Positions 59,906 to 64,000 of a DNA stretch of 64,000 nt are shown here, piece by piece. Location of the stretch: contig NZ_CP109467.1 in NCBI RefSeq assembly GCF_036227325.1, positions 5,518,001-5,582,000 of the forward strand, given 5' to 3'. Source of the stretch: Streptomyces sp. NBC_01465 (lineage in GTDB: Bacteria; Actinomycetota; Actinomycetes; Streptomycetales; Streptomycetaceae). The notes below the pieces were generated by a model that ran no database searches, was not told where the DNA came from, and worked only from the letters and a program-made list of their open reading frames with translations. The position numbers and the translations under genes are program-made. Position 1 is the stretch's first letter, and every line of letters starts with the position of its first letter.

Positions 59906-59937
59906 CCGGATGTGGTTTATGTCTTTTTGACATCCGG
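59906..59937. promoter_or_regulatory. Dyad overlapping the -35 box upstream of the third importer
   Basis: CCGGATGT (59906-59913) and ACATCCGG (59930-59937) are perfect 8-bp arms separated by 16 bp. The second arm overlaps the TTGACA -35 box (59927-59932). A smaller dyad ATGTC-TTTTT-GACAT lies inside. It may be a repressor operator; alternatively it is a terminator for the preceding gene, with the T-run in the loop. Confidence 0.55.
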
Positions 59938-59955
59938 GGTGCCGTCCCCCATATT
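59927..59955 (+). promoter_or_regulatory. Sigma-70-type promoter TTGACA-N17-CATATT
   Basis: A consensus -35 and a four-of-six -10 box at optimal 17-bp spacing. The predicted start, 7-8 nt after the -10 box, falls on the A of the ATG at 59963, so the first ORF would be leaderless. Confidence 0.75.
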
Positions 59956-59962
59956 TCTCCTC

Positions 59963-60058
59963 ATGTCGCACTGCCTCGAGTCCTCCGTGAGCGCCGCCAT
60001 AGAGCTGGCGCTCATCGGCGTGACCGGGCACAGCGTCGCCGACATTCTCTGTCGCTGA
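59963..60058 (+). CDS. Leaderless 31-aa leader peptide upstream of the peptide importer
   Basis: ORF of 31 codons (starts MSHCLESSVSAAIELAL, ends SVADILCR). Of the 30 codons after ATG, 27 end in G or C, though the flanking DNA is AT-richer, so it looks translated. No ribosome-binding site exists, but the promoter above places the transcription start at the ATG. A hairpin begins at the stop codon. It is probably a cis-acting leader peptide for the operon beginning at 60222. Cys30 next to the stop is reminiscent of Cys-responsive actinobacterial leaders, a comparison I make only from memory. Confidence 0.65.
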   Translation: MSHCLESSVSAAIELALIGVTGHSVADILCR

Positions 60059-60087
60059 CGCCCGCCCTGGCGTGCGTCGGCTCTTTT
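60054..60087 (+). terminator. Attenuator-like hairpin overlapping the leader-peptide stop
   Basis: GCTGACGC (60054-60061, includes the stop codon) pairs with GCGTCGGC (60074-60081) with one G-T pair. An inner CGC/GCG extends it, and TCTTTT follows. A second hairpin, CCGCGCC/GGCGCGG (60099-60105 and 60128-60134), lies downstream. A ribosome at the end of the leader ORF would cover the first arm and prevent the hairpin. Confidence 0.6.
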
Positions 60088-60221
60088 GCGTTTCTCTGCC
60101 GCGCCCCCGGGCACAACTCTGCCCGCAGGCGCGGTAATTCTGCTTTCCGGACCCCGGTACCGCTGCCCTGTGTGGACTCTTCCTCCTTGTCTCCGCGGTA
60201 CATCGAGAGGTCTGAATTCCC

Positions 60222-61928
60222 ATGCGCCATCTGTCCCCACGCAGCGTGTCCATAGCCGCGGGTGCGGTGATCCTCGCCCTGGGCGCCGCCGCCTGCGGCC
60301 CCAAGGACGGCTCCTCCACGAGCTCCTCGGCCGACGCCACCCCGCACAAGGGCGGCGCGCTGACCGTCCTGAATGCGAACCCCACGGACAACTTCGACCC
60401 CGCGAGGCTCTACACCTCCGGCGGCGGCAACATCCCCTCGCTGGTCTTCCGTACGCTGACCACCCGCAACCGCGAGGACGGCGCGGCCGGCTCCAAGGTG
60501 GTGCCGGACCTGGCCACCGACACCGGCCGGCCCAACAAGGACGCCACGGTGTGGACGTACACGCTGAAGGACGGGCTGAAGTACGAGGACGGCACCGCGA
60601 TCACGAGCGCCGACATCAAGTACGGCATCGAGCGCTCCTTCGCCGGTGAACTCTCCGGCGGTGCACCGTACTTGAGGGACTGGCTGATCGGCGGAGCCGA
60701 CTACGAGGGCCCGTACAAGGACAAAAAGGGCCTCGCCTCGATCGAGACCCCGGACGCGAAGACCATCGTCTTCCACCTGAACAAGCCCGAGGGCGAGTTC
60801 CCCTACCTCGCCACCCAGACGCAGACGACCCCGGTGCCCCAGGCCAAGGACACCGGCGTCAAGTACGCGAACCACCCGGTCTCCTCGGGCCCGTACAAGG
60901 TCGTCAAGAACGAGAACAACGGCGAGCGCATCACGCTGGAGCGCAACAAGTACTGGTCGAACGACGACGAGCGCAAGGCCTACCCCGACACCATCGACGT
61001 GCGTTCGGGCCTGGACTCGGCCGTCATCAACCAGCGGCTCTCCGCCTCGGCGGGCACCGACTCGGCCGCCGTGACCACCGACACCAACCTCGGCCCGGCC
61101 GAGCTGGCGAAGGTCTCCGGGGACAAGAAGCTCGCCGCCCGCGTGGGCACGGGCCACTTCGGCTACACCAACTACATCGCCTTCAACACCAAGGTGAAGC
61201 CCTTCGACAACCCGAAGGTGCGCCAGGCGATCTCGTACGCAGTCGACCGCAGCTCGGTCGTCAACGCGGCCGGCGGCTCCTCGCTCGCCGAGCCCGCCAC
61301 CACCTTCCTGCCCGGCCAGGCATCCTTCGGCTACAGCGCCTACGACGCCTTCCCCGCCGGTGAATCGGGCAACGCGGCCAAGGCCAAGGAGCTGCTGAAG
61401 GAGGCCGGTTACGCCAAGGGCCTGACCATCACCCTCGCGCACAACAACGAGAAGAACTTCGAGACCAGCCCCGAGATCGCCACCGCGATCCAGGAGGCCC
61501 TCAAGAAGGCCGGCATCACCGTCAAGCTGCAGGGCCTGGAGTCCAACGCCTACAGCGACACCATCTACAGCGTGAAGAGCGAGCCGGGCATGTTCCTCGG
61601 CGGCTGGGGTGCCGACTGGCCCTCCGGCGGTCCCTTCCTCGCCCCGATCTTCGACGGCCGCCAGATCGTCAAGAACGGCTACAACTTCAACGCCTCGCAG
61701 CTCGACGACGCCTCCGTCAACAAGGAGGTCGACGCGATCAACAAGCTGACCGACCTGAACGCCGCCGCCACGCGCTGGGGCGCGCTCGACAAGAAGCTCG
61801 GCGAGCAGGCGCTGACCGTGCCGCTCTTCCACCCGGTCTACAAGCGGCTCTACGGCTCGGCCGTCAAGAACGTCGTGATCAGCGACTGGACCGGTGTGCT
61901 GGACGTCTCGCAGGTCGCGGTCAAGTAA
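60222..61928 (+). CDS. Oligopeptide ABC transporter substrate-binding lipoprotein (SBP family 5, third importer)
   Basis: 568-aa lipoprotein. The signal peptide is RHLSPRSVSIAAGAVILALGA with lipobox AAAC. The mature part starts with a Ser-rich linker and has GGALTVLNANPTDNFDPARLY, KDGLKYEDGTAITSADIKYGIERSF and FDNPKVRQAISYAVDRSSVV. It is closely related to the lipoprotein at 6241. Two bases separate its stop from the next permease. The 5' leader carries the leader ORF and hairpins. Substrate: short peptides most likely; other family-5 ligands cannot be excluded. Confidence 0.92.
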   Translation: MRHLSPRSVSIAAGAVILALGAAACGPKDGSSTSSSADATPHKGGALTVLNANPTDNFDPARLYTSGGGNIPSLVFRTLTTRNREDGAAGSKVVPDLATDTGRPNKDATVWTYTLKDGLKYEDGTAITSADIKYGIERSFAGELSGGAPYLRDWLIGGADYEGPYKDKKGLASIETPDAKTIVFHLNKPEGEFPYLATQTQTTPVPQAKDTGVKYANHPVSSGPYKVVKNENNGERITLERNKYWSNDDERKAYPDTIDVRSGLDSAVINQRLSASAGTDSAAVTTDTNLGPAELAKVSGDKKLAARVGTGHFGYTNYIAFNTKVKPFDNPKVRQAISYAVDRSSVVNAAGGSSLAEPATTFLPGQASFGYSAYDAFPAGESGNAAKAKELLKEAGYAKGLTITLAHNNEKNFETSPEIATAIQEALKKAGITVKLQGLESNAYSDTIYSVKSEPGMFLGGWGADWPSGGPFLAPIFDGRQIVKNGYNFNASQLDDASVNKEVDAINKLTDLNAAATRWGALDKKLGEQALTVPLFHPVYKRLYGSAVKNVVISDWTGVLDVSQVAVK

Positions 61929-61930
61929 CC

Positions 61931-62920
61931 ATGTCCGAAGCCTTGTCGGTCCAGGAGGCGGGGGCGGTCGTCACGGCCGCCCCCGCCTCCGGGGCGTCTC
62001 CGTTCTGGCGGCGGCTGCGCACGCAGCGCGCCGCCCTCGTCGCGGCGGTCGTCGTCGCGCTGCTGGTCCTCGCCGCGCTCGCCGCGCCGCTGCTCACGGC
62101 GCTGGAGGGCCAGGACCCGACCTCGTACCACCCGAAACTCGTCGACTCGGCGACCGGCGGCGTGCCGCTCGGCTCCTTCGGCGGGATCAGCGCCGAGCAC
62201 TGGCTCGGGGTCGAACCGCTCACCGGGCGCGATGTGTTCGCACGCGTCGTGTACGGGGCCAGGGTCTCGCTCGGCGTCGCGCTCGGCGCGACCCTGATCC
62301 AGGTGATCGTCGGGGTCGGGATCGGGCTCACCGCCGGTCTCGGCAACCGTTTCGTCGACCAGGCACTCAGCCGGATCACCGATGTGATGGTGGCCCTGCC
62401 GATCATGGTCACGGCGCTGGCCGCGCTGACCGTGGTGCCCGGGAGTTTCCCGCGTCCCGTGCTGATCGCGCTGGTCATCGGGCTGGTCGGCTGGTCCGGC
62501 ACCTCGAAGATCGTGCGCGCGCAGACGCTCTCGCTGAAGTCCCGCGACTATGTGGCGGCGGCCCGGCTGAGCGGCTGGAGCGGATGGCAGATCGCCCGCA
62601 GGGAACTGCTGCCCGCGCTGGCCGCACCCGTCATCACGTACGCCGTGCTGCTCTTCCCCACCAACATCGTCGTCGAGGCGGCCCTGTCCTTCCTCGGGGT
62701 GGGCATCAAACCGCCGACCCCCTCGTGGGGACAGATGCTCAGCGACGCCGACACCTGGTATCAGGCGGCGCCCACCTATCTGCTCATCCCCGCCGTGCTG
62801 CTGTTCATCACCGTGCTGGCGCTGACCGTGCTGGGCGAGGGCGTACGCACCGCGCTCGACCCGCGGATCGCCTCCCGGCTGCGGATCGGCACCGGCAAGA
62901 AGAAGGAGGCCGGGGCATGA
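61931..62920 (+). CDS. Oligopeptide ABC transporter permease, DppC type (third importer)
   Basis: 329-aa permease. An N-terminal cytoplasmic part of about 30 residues and a helix (LVAAVVVALLVLAALAAPLLTAL) precede the loop GVEPLTGRDVFARVVYGARVSLG and the transport domain with EAA loop YVAAARLSGWSGWQIARREL. The C-terminus is GEGVRTALDPRIASRLRIG. The DppC gene precedes DppB here, the reverse of the usual order. Overlap of 4 bp with the next gene. Confidence 0.92.
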   Translation: MSEALSVQEAGAVVTAAPASGASPFWRRLRTQRAALVAAVVVALLVLAALAAPLLTALEGQDPTSYHPKLVDSATGGVPLGSFGGISAEHWLGVEPLTGRDVFARVVYGARVSLGVALGATLIQVIVGVGIGLTAGLGNRFVDQALSRITDVMVALPIMVTALAALTVVPGSFPRPVLIALVIGLVGWSGTSKIVRAQTLSLKSRDYVAAARLSGWSGWQIARRELLPALAAPVITYAVLLFPTNIVVEAALSFLGVGIKPPTPSWGQMLSDADTWYQAAPTYLLIPAVLLFITVLALTVLGEGVRTALDPRIASRLRIGTGKKKEAGA

Positions 62921-63906
62921 GCCGGTTCCTGCTGCGCAGGGTCGCCGGAGCGCTCTTCGTGCTCTTCGCGCTGAGCGTCATCGTCTACGCGGTCTTCTAC
63001 GTGGCCCCCGGCGACGTCGCCCAGATCGCCTGCGGACCACGCTGCTCGGCCGCCCAGGTGGCCCAGGTGCGCGAGCAACTGCACCTCGGCGACCCGCTGT
63101 ACGTGCAGTACGCGCACTTCGTCCAGGGCATCTTCGTCGGCCGCGACTACTCGGGCGGCACGTCGGTCATCCACTGCGACGCCCCGTGCCTGGGCATCTC
63201 CTACCAAGGAGACCAGCAGGTCACGCAGTTGATCCTCGCCAAGCTCCCGGCCACCGCCTCGCTGGTGGTGGGCGGATTCGTACTGTGGATGCTGCTCGGG
63301 GTCGGCACCGGACTGCTGTCGGTGTGGCGGCGCGGCCGGCTCACCGAGCGGCTGCTGACCGGGCTCACCCTGGCAGGCATGTCCACACCGGTCTTCGTGA
63401 TCGGGCTGCTGCTGATCATCGTGTTCTGCTCGACGCTGCAGTGGCTGCCGTTCCCCCAGTACGTCCCCTTCACCGAGGACCCCGCCGAGTGGGGCTGGAA
63501 CCTGCTGCTGCCGTGGGTCTCGCTGGCGGCGATCTCGGCGGCTCCGTACGCGCGGATGACGCGTGCCGCGATGCTGGAGACGCTGGCCGAGGACCACGTA
63601 CGGACCTTCAGGGCGTACGGGGTCAGTGAGCGCGCCCTGGTCTGGCGGCACGCGCTGCGCGGGGCGCTCGCCCCGTTGATCGCGCTGGCCGCGCTGGACG
63701 TCGGGACGATGTTCGGCGGGGCGGTCCTGACCGAGTCGCTGTTCGGGATTCCGGGGATCGGGCGCCAGATGGTCGAGGCCGTCAGGAACGTCGACCTGCC
63801 GGTCGTGGTGGGGCTGGTGCTCGTCACCGGATTCTTTGTGGTGCTTGCCAATGCCGTCGCGGACGTGGCTCACGCGCTGGCCGACCGACGGGTGGTCCTG
63901 TCATGA
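62917..63906 (+). CDS. Oligopeptide ABC transporter permease, DppB type with Cys-rich loop (third importer)
   Basis: 329-aa permease of DppB type. The first helix is GALFVLFALSVIVYAVFYV, then the extracytoplasmic loop with C39-x3-C43 (CGPRC) and C87-DAP-C91, as in the permease at 5172. The EAA loop is VRTFRAYGVSERALVWRHAL. Overlaps both neighbours by 4 bp. The pattern of four cysteines is a shared trait of these two importers. Confidence 0.92.
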   Translation: MSRFLLRRVAGALFVLFALSVIVYAVFYVAPGDVAQIACGPRCSAAQVAQVREQLHLGDPLYVQYAHFVQGIFVGRDYSGGTSVIHCDAPCLGISYQGDQQVTQLILAKLPATASLVVGGFVLWMLLGVGTGLLSVWRRGRLTERLLTGLTLAGMSTPVFVIGLLLIIVFCSTLQWLPFPQYVPFTEDPAEWGWNLLLPWVSLAAISAAPYARMTRAAMLETLAEDHVRTFRAYGVSERALVWRHALRGALAPLIALAALDVGTMFGGAVLTESLFGIPGIGRQMVEAVRNVDLPVVVGLVLVTGFFVVLANAVADVAHALADRRVVLS

Positions 63907-64000
63907 GTGAGACTCCGCTTCCGCTGGTCGAGGTCGAGGACCTCAGGATCGGCTTCGGTGATGTGCAGGCCGTGGACGGGCTCTCCTTCACGCTGGAGGC
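63903..64000 (+). CDS. Oligopeptide ABC transporter ATPase, partial (third importer)
   Basis: The first 32 codons of an ATPase gene (MSETPLPLVEVEDLRIGFGD, then VQAVDGLSFTLEA), cut by the window end. The VEVEDLRIGFGDVQAVDGLSFTL pattern is the N-terminus of a DppD-type ABC domain. The ATG overlaps the permease stop, so this is the fourth gene of the third importer operon. Confidence 0.85.
   Translation, partial: MSETPLPLVEVEDLRIGFGDVQAVDGLSFTLE

Noticed and set aside
59917..60240. 107-codon minus-strand ORF across the importer leader
   Set aside because: No ribosome-binding site, poor codon bias and antisense to the well-supported promoter/leader ORF.
1..64000. CRISPR arrays, tRNA, rRNA, prophage or transposase genes
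   Set aside because: No regularly spaced repeats, no tRNA-like cloverleaf or rRNA sequence, and no transposase or phage-type proteins were recognised.

Overview
The window reads as a chromosomal segment of a Streptomyces-type actinomycete. The evidence is very high GC with strong G/C third-position bias, many GTG starts, the mycothiol gene mshB, a DasR/WhiB-free but otherwise typical actinobacterial core, and a gene order that I recognise from memory as the S. coelicolor SCO5114 to about SCO5180 region. That placement was not checked by search. Most of the window is conserved core chromosome. I see no prophage, IS element, CRISPR array, rRNA or tRNA.

Layout. 0-3 kb: the end of an oligopeptide ABC importer (permease and two ATPases), probably bldKC-D-E. 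3-9.2 kb: a second, complete oligopeptide importer on the minus strand (permease, lipoprotein, permease, ATPase, ATPase). 9.5-16.6 kb: an integral membrane protein, an S9 peptidase, mshB and a peptidoglycan-binding-like membrane protein. 16.7-20.2 kb: an ABC exporter coupled to a sensor kinase/response regulator pair. 20.6-23.1 kb: an FtsX/MacB-like permease preceded by a tiny coupled ORF. 23-26.3 kb: DUF2000, AraC, SirB1-like and GNAT genes. 26.3-33.6 kb: ferredoxin, dapC, dapE, a LOG-family enzyme, folP2, a DivIVA-like protein and tag. 33.6-40.4 kb: an enoyl-CoA hydratase, DUF3117, an O-methyltransferase, then an ECF sigma factor, its zinc anti-sigma factor, an HtrA-like protease and TatB. 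40.5-46.1 kb: mrp, DUF1003, an MgtE-N/CBS protein and CorA. 46.5-59.9 kb: assorted housekeeping genes including an MFS exporter, a PHP phosphoesterase, MarC, a DEAD-box helicase, TetR and DUF3107 proteins and a DUF3152 protease. 59.9-64 kb: a third oligopeptide importer operon that runs off the end.

How the genes work together. Three peptide importers and an S9 oligopeptidase point to heavy peptide uptake, which in Streptomyces also carries developmental signals. dapC/dapE feed meso-diaminopimelate and lysine synthesis. The O-methyltransferase-sigma-anti-sigma-HtrA-TatB block matches the M. tuberculosis Rv1220c-Rv1224 envelope-stress locus, and a GGGAAC-N17-CGTT promoter directly precedes the sigma gene. 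The CorA, MgtE-N/CBS and DUF1003 genes form a likely magnesium-related neighbourhood.

The most interesting unexplained structures are regulatory. (1) The third importer is preceded by a TTGACA-N17-CATATT promoter whose predicted start point is the A of a leaderless 31-codon ORF ending Cys-Arg-stop. A hairpin plus T-run begins at the ORF stop codon, and a palindrome overlaps the -35 box. This looks like a leader-peptide attenuator. (2) The DEAD-box helicase has no usable ATG, GTG or TTG start that preserves its Q motif, so a CTG start is likely, and its long leader has competing hairpins. (3) A repeat-structured leader precedes corA. (4) Three families of intergenic repeat are present, including one repeat nested inside another.
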